Positions 1 through 8,769 of a stretch of DNA of 64,000 nucleotides are shown here, in pieces (position 1 is the stretch's first letter; each line of letters opens with the position of its first letter). The translations under genes were made by a program, and so were the position numbers. The notes under the pieces are model-generated. The model did no database searches and was not told where the DNA came from. It saw only the letters and a list, made by a program, of their open reading frames with translations. The stretch comes from Amycolatopsis vancoresmycina (GTDB lineage: Bacteria; Actinomycetota; Actinomycetes; Mycobacteriales; Pseudonocardiaceae), in contig NZ_JNYY01000010.1 of assembly GCF_000716785.1 (NCBI RefSeq), forward strand, positions 62,001 to 126,000, given 5' to 3'.

Positions 1-334
1 CACGCCGGGCGAACGCGAGCTCCCGACGGCGTCGATCTCGGCCGCGTTCCTCTCCGCCCGCGCCGCCGACGCCCTGCAGGAGTTCTACGTCGATCGCCAC
101 GCCCGCTCGGCCGCCGCCGTGCACCGCGCGGTCGAGCGCGGCGAGGTCCCGCCCGGCACCGACGCCGTCGAGGTGATCCGCGTGGCCTGCGGGCCGGTCT
201 TCTACCGCCTGTTCGTCTCCCGGGAAGGCGTGACGCCGGAGGACGCCGCCCTCGCCGCGAAAGCCGCCGCGGCCGCCGCGAAAGCCGGCGTGTTCACGGC
301 AACCGGCGGCGGTACCGCATCTCCTCCAGCGTGA
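1..334 (+). CDS. TetR-family regulator, C-terminal part (cut by window edge)
   Basis: Reading from base 2 the frame is open to a TGA at 332-334. It encodes about 110 residues of an alpha-helical, Ala-rich segment resembling the ligand-binding C-terminal domain of TetR-family repressors, with the familiar helix around RHARSAAAVHRAVERGEVPP. The helix-turn-helix lies upstream, outside the window, so the family call rests on this domain alone and no target can be named. The 3' end overlaps the end of the convergent acetyltransferase gene by 41 bases. Confidence 0.6.
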   Translation, partial: TPGERELPTASISAAFLSARAADALQEFYVDRHARSAAAVHRAVERGEVPPGTDAVEVIRVACGPVFYRLFVSREGVTPEDAALAAKAAAAAAKAGVFTATGGGTASPPA

Positions 335-764
335 CGCGCCCGTCGTCGATCGTCTCGGTCTGGCGGGCGTCGTCGTCCACCCAGCCCTGCCGGACGTAGA
401 ACGCCTTCGCCCGCTCGTTCGTCGCGAGCACCCACAGGACGGCGCTGTCGCCGGACATCTCCGCGACGACCCGGTCGTGCAGCGCCCGGCCCAGGCCCCG
501 CCCCCAGAACTCCGGCAGCACGTACAGCGCGAACAACTGCGAAGGCCCGAAGGCGGCGAAGCCCGCGATGACTCCGTCGTCCTCGACGACCAGCACCTGC
601 CCAGAGCCGTCGCCGATCCGCCGGGCCCACCCCGCCGCGCGCGAGGAAGCCGACAGCCGGGCGAGGAAGTCCGCCGGGATCAGGCCCGCGTAGGCCGCCT
701 GCCAGGAGCGCACGTGGACCTCGCCGATCGCCGCCGCGTCCGCGACCACAGCCGGGCGGATCAA
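294..764 (-). CDS. GNAT-family N-acetyltransferase
   Basis: 156 residues with the GNAT fold, which transfers an acyl group from acyl-CoA to an amine. The acetyl-CoA loop is visible as the R/Q-x-x-G-x-G/A-like segment EFWGRGLGRALHD near residue 90, followed by the C-terminal NERAKAFYVRQGW motif typical of small GNATs. The chosen start is a TTG at 764 that overlaps the recG TGA (the bases read TTGA), with a purine-rich GGAGAAGAG just upstream. This implies translational coupling to recG. No upstream ATG or GTG fits better. The substrate is unknown. The 3' end runs 41 bases into the convergent TetR gene. Confidence 0.8.
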   Translation of the reverse strand: MIRPAVVADAAAIGEVHVRSWQAAYAGLIPADFLARLSASSRAAGWARRIGDGSGQVLVVEDDGVIAGFAAFGPSQLFALYVLPEFWGRGLGRALHDRVVAEMSGDSAVLWVLATNERAKAFYVRQGWVDDDARQTETIDDGRVTLEEMRYRRRLP

Positions 765-2914
765 CTCTTCTCCAGGTACTCCGCGCGGTCGACGTCGACG
801 ACGTCGCCGACCATCTGGGCCAGGCCGCGGTACTTCTCCAGGTCTGGGTCCTTTTCGACGATCTCCTGCGCGCTCTGCCGGGACGCGGCGATGACGTCCT
901 CGTCCCGCAGCAGCGACAGCAGCTTCAGCGTGGACCGCTTCCCGGACTGCGCCGCGCCGAGGATGTCGCCTTCGCGGCGCAGCTCCAGGTCCAGCCGCGA
1001 CAGCTCGAAGCCGTCCGTCGTGGACTCGACCGCGGCCAGCCGCTCGCGGGTCGCCGTGCCGTCGAGGGTCTCGGTGACCAGCAGGCACAGCCCCGGCACA
1101 CTGCCCCGGCCGACGCGGCCGCGCAGCTGGTGCAGCTGGCTGACGCCGAACCGGTCGGCGTCCATGATCACCATCGCGGTGGCGTTCGGCACGTTCACGC
1201 CGACCTCGATGACGGTGGTGGCGACCAGGACGTCCAGCTTCGCCGCCGAGAACGCGCGCATCACGGCGTCCTTGTCGTCGGGCGGCATCCGGCCGTGCAG
1301 CACGCCGATCTTCAGGCCCTGCAGCGGCCCGTGCTCCAGCTCGGGTGCCACGTCCAGGACGGCCAGCGGCGGCCGCTTGTCGCTCTTGTCCGACGGCGGC
1401 TCGTCGCCGATCCGCGGGCAGACGACGTACGCCTGGTGCCCCTTGCCGACCTCCTCGCGGACGCGCTGCCAGATCCGGTCGAACCAGGCCGGTTTCTCGG
1501 CGACCGGCACGACGGTGGTCGAGATCGGCGACCGCCCGACCGGCATCTCGCGCAGCGCGGACACCTCCAGGTCGCCGTACACGGTCATGGCGACCGTGCG
1601 CGGGATCGGCGTCGCGGTCATGACGAGGACGTGCGGGCTGGTGTCGCCGGCGCCGCGGGTGCGCAGCGCGTCCCGCTGCTCGACGCCGAACCGGTGCTGC
1701 TCGTCGACGACGGCGAGGCCGAGGTGGGCGAACTCGACGTGGTCCTGGATCAGCGCGTGCGTGCCGACGACGATGCCCGCTTCCCCGCTGACGATCTCCA
1801 GCAGCGCCTTCTTGCGCTCCTTCGCGCCCATCGAACCGGTGAGCAGCGTCACGCGGGTGGCGTTCTCCGCCGCGCCCAGCTCGCCCGCCTGCCCGAGGTC
1901 GCCGAGCATTTCCCGCAGCGACCGCGCGTGCTGCGCGGCGAGGACCTCGGTCGGGGCCAGCATCGCGGCCTGCCGCCCGTTGTCGACGACCTGCAGCATC
2001 GCCCGCAGCGCGACGACCGTCTTGCCCGAGCCGACCTCGCCCTGCAGCAGCCGGTTCATCGGGTGCTCGGACGCGAGGTCGGCGGCGATCTCGTCGCCGA
2101 TCCCCCGCTGGCCCGCGGTCAGGTCGAAGGGCAGCCGCTTGTCGAAGGCGTCCATCAGGCCGCCGCTGACGTGCGGGTTCGCCTTCGCCGGCCGCGAGAT
2201 GGCCGAATGGCGCCGCTGCGCGAAGATCAGCTGGACGGCCATGGCCTCGTCCCACTTCAGCCGCTTCTTCGACGCCTCCAGGTGCGCCCAGTTCTCCGGG
2301 CGGTGGATGCCGTGCAGCGCGTTGTCGAGGTCGGCCAGCTTGTGCAGCCGCCGCAGCTCGGCGGGCATCGGGTCGTCGTCGACCTCGAGGACGTCGAGGA
2401 CCTGGCGGACACACTTGGCGATCGACCAGGTCGGCATGCCCTGCGCCGCCGGGTAGACCGGGATGATCGCGGCGAGGAAGTCGTCCATCGCCTCCTCGGC
2501 GCGGTCGGCCTCGAACAGCTCGTACTCGGGGTTGGTCAGCTGCAGCGTGTCGCGGAAGGCGGACACCTTGCCGGCGAACAGGCCGGTCTTGCCGGGGACC
2601 AAGTCCTTCTCGCGCCATGCCTGGTTGAAGAACGCGCAGGTCAGCCGCCGTTTCCCGTCGGTGATGACCATGTCGAGGATGGTGCCGTTGCGTGCCTTCA
2701 TCCGCCGCTTGCTCACCTTTTCGATGCGCGCCAGCACGGTGGCGTGCTCGCCCAGCTCGAGGCCGTGGATGTCGGTGAGCTCGCCGCGCTCGGCGTAGCG
2801 GCGCGGGTAGTGGCGCAGCAGGTCGCTGACCGTTTCGATGTCCAACGACGTGGCGAGCGCCTTCGCCGTCTTGGCGCCCAGCAGCAGCGGCAGCTTGTCG
2901 CGCAGTCCGGCCAT
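761..2914 (-). CDS. recG: ATP-dependent DNA helicase RecG
   Basis: 717 residues, the usual RecG length. RecG is a branch-migrating helicase that remodels stalled forks and recombination intermediates. An N-terminal wedge/OB region (about 45-150) precedes the SF2 motor. Walker A GEVGSGKT is at about 292-299, the DEQH box at about 404-407, and motif VI QLRGRVGRG lies in the C-terminal helicase domain. It ends in RAEYLEKS. It follows the DAK2 gene by only four bases and overlaps the downstream GNAT start, so the three genes probably form one transcript. The DAK2-recG pairing is common in Gram-positive bacteria, which supports the assignment. Confidence 0.97.
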   Translation of the reverse strand: MAGLRDKLPLLLGAKTAKALATSLDIETVSDLLRHYPRRYAERGELTDIHGLELGEHATVLARIEKVSKRRMKARNGTILDMVITDGKRRLTCAFFNQAWREKDLVPGKTGLFAGKVSAFRDTLQLTNPEYELFEADRAEEAMDDFLAAIIPVYPAAQGMPTWSIAKCVRQVLDVLEVDDDPMPAELRRLHKLADLDNALHGIHRPENWAHLEASKKRLKWDEAMAVQLIFAQRRHSAISRPAKANPHVSGGLMDAFDKRLPFDLTAGQRGIGDEIAADLASEHPMNRLLQGEVGSGKTVVALRAMLQVVDNGRQAAMLAPTEVLAAQHARSLREMLGDLGQAGELGAAENATRVTLLTGSMGAKERKKALLEIVSGEAGIVVGTHALIQDHVEFAHLGLAVVDEQHRFGVEQRDALRTRGAGDTSPHVLVMTATPIPRTVAMTVYGDLEVSALREMPVGRSPISTTVVPVAEKPAWFDRIWQRVREEVGKGHQAYVVCPRIGDEPPSDKSDKRPPLAVLDVAPELEHGPLQGLKIGVLHGRMPPDDKDAVMRAFSAAKLDVLVATTVIEVGVNVPNATAMVIMDADRFGVSQLHQLRGRVGRGSVPGLCLLVTETLDGTATRERLAAVESTTDGFELSRLDLELRREGDILGAAQSGKRSTLKLLSLLRDEDVIAASRQSAQEIVEKDPDLEKYRGLAQMVGDVVDVDRAEYLEKS

Positions 2915-2918
2915 CTCG

Positions 2919-4496
2919 CTATTCGACTCCCATCAGCAGCACGGCGTCCGCCTGGCCGCTGGCGTAGCTGGTCAGCTCCACCTCCGGGTGCTCCACCCGC
3001 AGCTGCTCGGCGAGCTCCTCGGCAACCCCGGGCGGGGCGGCGGCGCCGCTCAGCACCGTCACCAGCTCGCCGCCGAGGGCCAGCATCCGGTTCAGCACCT
3101 TCATCGCGGCCGCGACCAGGTTGGTCTCGGACGCGGGCGCGGGCTCGATCAGCACCACCTCGTCGTCGACCAGGCCGACCACGTCACCGGACTGGGCCCG
3201 GCCCACCCAGGTTAGCGACTCTTCCTGCGCGATCCGCAGTTCGCCACGCCTGGTCGCGGCGGCCGCTTCGGCCATCGCGACGACGTCGTCGTTCGTGCGG
3301 CGGCCGGCGTCGTGCACGGCGAGGGCGGCCAGCACCTGCACCGGGGACGCGCACGGGATGACCACGACGTCCCGGTCGGCGGCCATGGCGTGCCCGGCCG
3401 CGGTGTCGGCCGCGGCGGTCAGCGCGACGCTGCCCGGCAGCACGGTCACCTGCTGGCCGGCGGCCTCGTTGAGCAGCCCGATCATGTCCTCGACGCTCGG
3501 CGTCCCGCCCTCGGGCACGGCCAGCACCGGGATGCTCTCGGCCCGCAGCAGCTCGGCCAGCGCCCCGCCGTGGACGACGGCGACCACCGTGCGGTCGATC
3601 CCGCCGCCCGGCTCGATCGGCGTCGGCGTGAGCAGCGGCTCGACGCGGATCTTGCGCGGACGGCCGAGCGCGAGGCCGGCCTCGATGGCGCCGCCGATGT
3701 CGGCGCAGTGGACGTGCACGGCGTGGCTGCCCGAGCCGTCACCGGCCACCGTGACGCTGTCGCCGAGGCTGCTGAGCTCCTTCTGCAGGGTCGGCAGGCT
3801 CGCCTCTTCGACGCCGTCCAGGAGGTACATGACCTCCCAGGCGTACACCTCGGAGTGGGGGTGCGCGTGCACTTCGAGGGCGTGCTCCGGCTGGACGGGC
3901 GCGCCGGTGAGCACGCCGACCAGCGCGTCGAGCACGGCGACCAGGCCGCGCGCCCCGGCGTCGACGACCCCGGCCCTGGCCAGCGCGGGCAGCTGCTCGG
4001 GCGTCTTTTCGAGGGCGTGGGCGGCCTCTTTCGCCGCTTTTGCGGCGATCTGGGACAGCGGGCTCGTGTCGCCCCGGACGGCGAGGGCGACGGCGTGCAG
4101 CACGGTCAGGATGGTCCCGGCGACCGGGCGGCTGACGGCCCCGGTGGCGGCCTCGTCGGCGTGTCCCAGCGCCTTCGCCAGCCACGGCCCGTCCAGGTCG
4201 CCTTCGGCGCGGTCGGCGAGCCCGCGCACGACCTGGGACAGGATCACGCCGGAGTTGCCCTTGGCGGAGGCGACCGCGCCCCGCGCGAGGACCTTCAGCG
4301 CTTCGGCGGCGGTTTCCGGGGTCGCCTCGGAGAGTTCCCGGGCCGCGCCGGTCATCGTGAAGAGCATGTTGGAGCCGGTGTCGGAATCGGCGACGGGGTA
4401 GACGTTGATCTCGTCGATGGCCGGCCGCAGGCGCGCGAGGCTGTGCACGCAGCCCGCCGCCCAGGCCGACACCGCCGCCACGTCCAGCACCCGCAC
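2919..4496 (-). CDS. DAK2-domain protein, FakA/YloV-like
   Basis: 525 residues. The N-terminal part is a DAK2 (DhaL-like) nucleotide-binding domain: the segment NVYPVADSDTGSNM near residue 25-40 holds the Asp residues that bind Mg-ATP, followed by KGNSGVILSQVVRG. The middle and C-terminal parts match the FakA-type domain. In Firmicutes FakA phosphorylates fatty acids bound to FakB; whether the actinobacterial protein does the same is not established here. The GTG at 4496 is preferred over longer starts because GTAGGAGG sits seven bases upstream and the conserved sequence begins at RVLDVAAVSAW. It is divergent from rpmB, with about 130 bases between. Confidence 0.88.
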   Translation of the reverse strand: MRVLDVAAVSAWAAGCVHSLARLRPAIDEINVYPVADSDTGSNMLFTMTGAARELSEATPETAAEALKVLARGAVASAKGNSGVILSQVVRGLADRAEGDLDGPWLAKALGHADEAATGAVSRPVAGTILTVLHAVALAVRGDTSPLSQIAAKAAKEAAHALEKTPEQLPALARAGVVDAGARGLVAVLDALVGVLTGAPVQPEHALEVHAHPHSEVYAWEVMYLLDGVEEASLPTLQKELSSLGDSVTVAGDGSGSHAVHVHCADIGGAIEAGLALGRPRKIRVEPLLTPTPIEPGGGIDRTVVAVVHGGALAELLRAESIPVLAVPEGGTPSVEDMIGLLNEAAGQQVTVLPGSVALTAAADTAAGHAMAADRDVVVIPCASPVQVLAALAVHDAGRRTNDDVVAMAEAAAATRRGELRIAQEESLTWVGRAQSGDVVGLVDDEVVLIEPAPASETNLVAAAMKVLNRMLALGGELVTVLSGAAAPPGVAEELAEQLRVEHPEVELTSYASGQADAVLLMGVE

Positions 4497-4630
4497 CCCG
4501 TAACCTCCTACCCGGTCCCCGGGCAGCGTATCGACCCGGTGCCGGGGCCCTCGATCGCAGTAGTTACTATGGTCGAGTTGCCCAGTGCATCTGGGCTCAT
4601 TTCTATGACCCAGATCCAAAGGAGTTCGAC

Positions 4631-4822
4631 GTGGCTGCCGTGTGCGACGTCTGTGGCAAGGGACCCGGCTTCGGCAAGTCGGTCTCGCACTCCCACCGCC
4701 GTACCAACCGCCGGTGGAACCCGAACATCCAGACCGTCCACGCCAAGGTGGGTGTGTCCCAGCGCAAGCGCCTGAACGTGTGCACCTCGTGCATCAAGGC
4801 GGGCAAGGTCGTCCGGGGCTGA
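4631..4822 (+). CDS. rpmB: 50S ribosomal protein L28
   Basis: 63 residues covering complete L28, a late-assembling large-subunit protein. Two CxxC pairs (VCDVC near residue 4-8 and VCTSC near 52-56) mark it as the zinc-binding C+ form rather than a zinc-free paralogue. The start is GTG with AAGGAG eight bases upstream. It is a single-gene unit, divergent from the DAK2 gene and closed by a strong hairpin at 4840-4872. Confidence 0.97.
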   Translation: MAAVCDVCGKGPGFGKSVSHSHRRTNRRWNPNIQTVHAKVGVSQRKRLNVCTSCIKAGKVVRG

Positions 4823-4839
4823 CGCCGGAGAAGTTTGGG

Positions 4840-4872
4840 ATGGCGGGTGCTCTCCGGAGCACCCGCCATTTT
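4840..4872 (+). terminator. rpmB intrinsic terminator
   Basis: Perfect 13-bp arms (ATGGCGGGTGCTC and its complement, 4840-4852 and 4857-4869) with a four-base loop, then TTTT. It begins 17 bases after the rpmB stop. Confidence 0.85.
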
Positions 4873-4906
4873 CATGTCCCCACCCGGTCGCGCGCGGTCG
4901 CCAAGT

Positions 4907-4959
4907 GTCGCGAATGACTCATTCGGGACGTCGGAGGTCCCGAATGAGTCATTCGCGAC
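4907..4959. repeat. 53-bp palindromic repeat, copy 1
   Basis: Two perfect 23-bp arms (GTCGCGAATGACTCATTCGG plus GAC, and its complement) flank a 7-base loop. Each arm contains its own small palindrome, GAATGACTCATTC. It lies between the convergent ends of rpmB and the alpha/beta hydrolase gene. The same element, on the other strand and with one difference, is at 62841-62893. It has no T-tract, so it is more likely a dispersed repeat or recognition site than a simple terminator. Confidence 0.85.
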
Positions 4960-4977
4960 CTTCCTGGCCGCGCTGGC

Positions 4978-5748
4978 TCACTTGAGGAAATCGGTCAGCA
5001 GGTCCTTGAGCGTCTCCGGGAACTGCAGCACCCCGTGGTCCTGCCCTTCGAGCGTCTCGTGACGGGCACCGGGCACCGCCGCGGCCGCCGCGCGGGCGCC
5101 TGACCGGAGTGCGTCGTCGCTCGCGCCGCCGCCGATCACCAGGGCCGGGATCTTGATGCGGGCCAGGTTCTCCGTCCGCGGGCGGCCGTCCGGGCCGCAG
5201 ATCGTCAGGTCGTACGGCAGCGTGTGCGCCAACGCCGTGAACCAGCCCCACACCGGGGCCTGCTTCATGCCCTCGATCATCTCCTCCGGCGTGCCCGCGA
5301 CCTTCAGGAACGTCGCCACCGCGCCGTCCCGATCGCCCGCCGCGAGCTGGGCGCGCACCTCGGCCACGACGTCCCCCCGCGGGTGCTCGTCCGTCGCGTA
5401 CGGCGGCTCGTAGGCCACCACGCGGTCGATGCCGATGCCCGCCGCGGCCGCTTCCAGGGCCAGGATCGCGCCCGACGAGTGGCCGAACACCGACGCCGTC
5501 CCGCCGACGTGCGCGATCAGCGCCGCGAGGTCCTCGATCTCGCGCTCGACGGCGTATGAAGGAGCGTCGCCGGAGTCACCACGCCCGCGCCGGTCGTAGT
5601 TGACCGCCGTGAAGTCGCCGGCGAGGACCTCCGCCAGGCCGACCGTGGTCGTGCGGTCGTTGAACGCGCCGCCGACCAGGATCACCGGCGGGCCGTCGCC
5701 GCGCTGCTCGAAGAAGATGGTCGTGCCGTCGGCCGAAGTGACGTTCAT
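4978..5748 (-). CDS. alpha/beta hydrolase
   Basis: 256 residues with the alpha/beta-hydrolase fold. The nucleophile elbow GHSSG lies near residue 92-96, an oxyanion-type HG-like GGAF segment near 26-29, and the catalytic His in GQDHGV near 236. The acid is probably the Asp in IGGGASDDAL. It has no signal peptide, so a cytoplasmic serine hydrolase (esterase or lactonase type) is likely. The substrate cannot be deduced. It appears monocistronic; the ATG has GGAGG upstream. Confidence 0.85.
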   Translation of the reverse strand: MNVTSADGTTIFFEQRGDGPPVILVGGAFNDRTTTVGLAEVLAGDFTAVNYDRRGRGDSGDAPSYAVEREIEDLAALIAHVGGTASVFGHSSGAILALEAAAAGIGIDRVVAYEPPYATDEHPRGDVVAEVRAQLAAGDRDGAVATFLKVAGTPEEMIEGMKQAPVWGWFTALAHTLPYDLTICGPDGRPRTENLARIKIPALVIGGGASDDALRSGARAAAAAVPGARHETLEGQDHGVLQFPETLKDLLTDFLK

Positions 5749-5813
5749 GGGGTGTCCTCCAAGGTCTGTTTACCCCTTGGTCGGAGCCGTCACGCCGATC
5801 CGGACACCGGTCG

Positions 5814-6500
5814 TCAGGGAAGTTTCCAGTCGACCGGCGCCGCGCCCTGCTGCTCCAGCAGCTGGTTGGCCCGGCTGAACGGCCGCGACCCGAAGAAGCC
5901 GTTGTGCGCCGAGAGCGGGCTCGGGTGCGCCGACTCGATGCACGGGACCTCGCCCAGCATCGGGCGCAGGTTGCGGGCGTTGCGGCCCCAGAGGATCGCC
6001 ACCATCGGCTCCGAGCGGGCCGCCAGCGCCTTGATCGCCTGCTCGGTGACCGCTTCCCAGCCCTTGCCCTGGTGCGAGTTCGACTTCCCGGGCTGCACGG
6101 TCAGCGACCGGTTGAGCAGCAGCACGCCCTGGTCGGCCCACGGCGTCAGGTCGCCGTTGGCCGGCAGCGGGTGGCCGAGGTCGTCGCAGTACTCCTTGTA
6201 GATGTTGATCAGGCTCTTCGGGATCGGCCGGACGTCCGGCGCCACCGAGAAGCTCAGGCCGACCGCGTGCCCCGGCGTCGGGTACGGGTCCTGGCCGACG
6301 ATCAGCACCCGGACGTCGTGGAACGGCTGCTTGAACGCCCGGAGCACGTGCTCACCCGCCGGCAGGTAGGTGCGGCCCGCGGCGATCTCCGCGCGGAGGA
6401 ACTCCCCCATCGCGGCGACCTGCGGCGCCACCGGTTCGAGGGCTTGCGCCCAGCCTGCCTCGACGATGTCCTGCAGCGGTCGTGCGGTCACGGCGCGCAA
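5814..6500 (-). CDS. ung: Uracil-DNA glycosylase, family 1
   Basis: 228 residues, the normal length for Ung, which removes uracil from DNA in base-excision repair. The water-activating motif GQDPYP (about 66-71) and the C-terminal minor-groove loop HPSPLSAHNGFFG (about 190-202) are intact, with LLLNRSLTV between. These separate it from the UdgA/UdgB families. It sits 21 bases downstream of the gamma-carbonic anhydrase gene on the same strand, so the two are probably co-transcribed. Confidence 0.97.
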   Translation of the reverse strand: MRAVTARPLQDIVEAGWAQALEPVAPQVAAMGEFLRAEIAAGRTYLPAGEHVLRAFKQPFHDVRVLIVGQDPYPTPGHAVGLSFSVAPDVRPIPKSLINIYKEYCDDLGHPLPANGDLTPWADQGVLLLNRSLTVQPGKSNSHQGKGWEAVTEQAIKALAARSEPMVAILWGRNARNLRPMLGEVPCIESAHPSPLSAHNGFFGSRPFSRANQLLEQQGAAPVDWKLP

Positions 6501-6521
6501 GCCTACCGGGCGTGGCCGGCG

Positions 6522-7052
6522 TCACCCGAGCGGGTCGAGCCGCCTCAGCTCCGCCTTGAACCGCTGCGCCCGCTTGACGTACGAATCGACGACGAGCGCG
6601 ATGTTCTCCGCGCTGAACGACGTGTTTTCGCGCACCTTCCCCGGCACGCCCAGCGCGATTTCGCCGGTCTTGACGTGGGAGCCGTACGACAGCACCGCGC
6701 CCGCGCCGACCATGCCGCCGTCCTCGATCACGGAGCCGTTCAGCACCACCGAGCCGGACGCGATCAGGCAGCCGGTGCCGATCGTCGCGCCCTCGACGTG
6801 CACCGCGTGCCCGATCGCCGACGACGGCCCCAGGATCGTCGGGTGCCGCTCGGTGCAGTGCAGGACGCAGCCGTCCTGGACGTTCGACCGCTCGCCGAGC
6901 TCGATGTAACCGTGGTCGCCGCGCAGGACGGTCTGCGGCCACACCGACGCGTGCGCGCCGATCCGGACGTCGCCGATCACCGTGGCGTCGGGGTGGACGT
7001 AGGCGTCGGGGTGGATCGTCGGTTCGAGATCACCGAGTGCGTAGATCGGCAT
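6522..7052 (-). CDS. gamma-carbonic anhydrase family protein
   Basis: 176 residues of left-handed beta-helix hexapeptide repeats (PDATVIGDVRIGAHASV onward), the fold of gamma-class carbonic anhydrases and their YrdA/PaaY relatives. The metal-ligand His residues are in VLHCTERH and GHAVHVEG. The ATG at 7052 is chosen over an upstream start because GGAGG is four bases before it. Activity is not certain: many family members show weak or no CO2 hydration. It heads a probable unit with ung and diverges from the GH27 gene with about 30 bases between. Confidence 0.85.
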   Translation of the reverse strand: MPIYALGDLEPTIHPDAYVHPDATVIGDVRIGAHASVWPQTVLRGDHGYIELGERSNVQDGCVLHCTERHPTILGPSSAIGHAVHVEGATIGTGCLIASGSVVLNGSVIEDGGMVGAGAVLSYGSHVKTGEIALGVPGKVRENTSFSAENIALVVDSYVKRAQRFKAELRRLDPLG

Positions 7053-7084
7053 GCCGCCTCCGGGTGACTGCGGTTTCACTTCCG

Positions 7085-8287
7085 GTGCGATTGGATCACG
7101 CCATCGCCGTCAAGCCGAAAACCAGCCTGCTCGTGCTCCTCCTCGTCGCGCTGACGTGGCTGCTCAGCCTGCCCACGGCGTCCCCCGCGCTGGCGAACGG
7201 CCTGGCGGGTACCCCGCCGATGGGCTGGAACAGCTGGAACCAGGTCCGCTGCTACGACCTGACCGAGGACGTCGTGAAGCGCGCCGCCGACGCGCTCGCC
7301 GACACCGGCCTGCGTGACGCGGGTTACCACTACGTCGTCGTCGACGACTGCTGGCAGGCGACCGCCCGCGCCGCCGACGGCTCGCTGCAGCCGGACCCGA
7401 AGCGCTTTCCCCACGGCATCGCCGATCTCGCCGACTACGTGCACTCCCGCGGCCTGCTCTTCGGCATCTACGCCGTCCCCGGCAGCCGCACCTGCGCGAT
7501 GGCGAACGACGCCTACCCGGCGTCCGGCATCGGGTCGCTCGGCCACGAGCGCCAGGACGCCGAGACCTTCGACCGCTGGGGCGTCGACTACCTCAAGTAC
7601 GACTGGTGCAACGCCGACACCGTCGACGGCCTCGACCGGAAAGCCGCGTTCGAGAAGATGCGCGACGAGCTCGCCGCGCTCCCCCGGCCGATCGTCTACG
7701 CGATCTCCGAATACGGCGTCTCGAGCCCGTGGACCTGGGCGCGGCCGGTGGCGAACCTGTGGCGCACCACCTACGACCTGGTCCCGACCTGGGAATCCGT
7801 GCTCGCGACGATCGACCAGCAGGCCGCCGTCGCCGTGCACAGCGGCTCGCCCGGCGGCTGGAACGACCCGGACATGCTGCAGGTCGGCAACGGCACGCTG
7901 ACCGCCGACGAGGCCCGCGCGCACTTCAGCGTCTGGGCCGTCCTCAACGCGCCGCTGTTCGCCGGCACCGACCCGGCGAAGCTGGGCGGCACCGACCTCG
8001 CGACGCTCGGGAACGCCGAGGCCATCGCCGTCGACCAGGACTTCGCGGGCGGCCAGGGACGGCGGCTCGCCGCGGGCCCCGGCTACCAGGTGTGGGGAAA
8101 ACCGTTGTCCGGCGGCGGTTTCGCGGTGGTGCTGCTCAACACCGGCAGCACCACCGCGACCGTGTCGGCGGACATCCCCGGCGCGTGGACGGTCCGGGAC
8201 CTCTGGGCCCACCGGGACACCGGAACCGGCGTCTCGGCGACGCTGCGCCCGCACGCGGCGGCCCTCCTGAAGCTCACACCGAGGTGA
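7085..8287 (+). CDS. secreted glycoside hydrolase family 27 (alpha-galactosidase-like)
   Basis: About 400 residues. An N-terminal signal peptide (basic start, LLVLLLVALTWLL core, cut near ALA-NG) leads into a GH27 barrel beginning TPPMGWNSWN. The predicted nucleophile is the Asp in YLKYDWCN and the acid/base the Asp in GGWNDPDMLQ. A short C-terminal beta-sandwich follows. The family hydrolyses terminal alpha-galactose or related alpha-linked sugars outside the cell. The start is uncertain: GTG 7085 and TTG 7091 give the same signal peptide, and neither has a strong ribosome site. The 3' end overlaps the convergent GNAT gene by 14 bases. Confidence 0.88.
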   Translation: MRLDHAIAVKPKTSLLVLLLVALTWLLSLPTASPALANGLAGTPPMGWNSWNQVRCYDLTEDVVKRAADALADTGLRDAGYHYVVVDDCWQATARAADGSLQPDPKRFPHGIADLADYVHSRGLLFGIYAVPGSRTCAMANDAYPASGIGSLGHERQDAETFDRWGVDYLKYDWCNADTVDGLDRKAAFEKMRDELAALPRPIVYAISEYGVSSPWTWARPVANLWRTTYDLVPTWESVLATIDQQAAVAVHSGSPGGWNDPDMLQVGNGTLTADEARAHFSVWAVLNAPLFAGTDPAKLGGTDLATLGNAEAIAVDQDFAGGQGRRLAAGPGYQVWGKPLSGGGFAVVLLNTGSTTATVSADIPGAWTVRDLWAHRDTGTGVSATLRPHAAALLKLTPR

Positions 8288-8753
8288 GGTCCTTGCCGTA
8301 GCAACGGCTTTCCGGCTCGCACCGGTAGACGCCGAACTTCGGGATCTCGGCGTAGCCCGACGACGTGTACAGCGCGATGGCTTCCGGCTGCTTGGTCCCG
8401 GTTTCCAGAACGGCACGCTTGCGGCCGCACAGCGCCGCCGTGCGCTCCAGCTCGGAGAGGATCATCCGCGCGAACCCGCGGCCGCGGGCGGAATCGGCGA
8501 CGTACATCCGCTTGAACTCGGCGTCGCCGTCCCGGAAGTCGGGCTCCGGGCCGTCGTGGGCGCGCCACGCGCCGCAGGCGACGGGCTCGTCGCCCTGGTA
8601 GCCGACGAGGAACAGGCCCTGCGGCGGGTCGAAGTCCGCGGGGGTCATCGGGGTGATGTCCTCGCCGCCGTAGCGCTCGACGTACACCTGCTGCACCGCG
8701 GCCATCAGCTTGGCCGCGTCGGGATGGTCGTAGGGGACCGGAACGATTCTCAC
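8274..8753 (-). CDS. GNAT-family N-acetyltransferase
   Basis: 159 residues with a clear GNAT core: FKRMYVADSARGRGFARMIL (about 80-99) carries the acetyl-CoA-binding R-G-x-G-x-A loop, and AIALYTSSGY supplies the C-terminal Tyr segment. It may form a short unit with thiL, which ends 16 bases upstream of its start on the same strand. The substrate is unknown. Confidence 0.82.
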   Translation of the reverse strand: MRIVPVPYDHPDAAKLMAAVQQVYVERYGGEDITPMTPADFDPPQGLFLVGYQGDEPVACGAWRAHDGPEPDFRDGDAEFKRMYVADSARGRGFARMILSELERTAALCGRKRAVLETGTKQPEAIALYTSSGYAEIPKFGVYRCEPESRCYGKDLTSV

Positions 8754-8769
8754 GCTTCCGGAGCCTAGA

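Noticed and set aside
294..2618. Long Arg/Pro-rich frames antisense or out of frame to recG, sbcC, ppk1 and other genes
   Set aside because: Typical GC-rich shadow frames; each is explained by a homologous gene in another frame.
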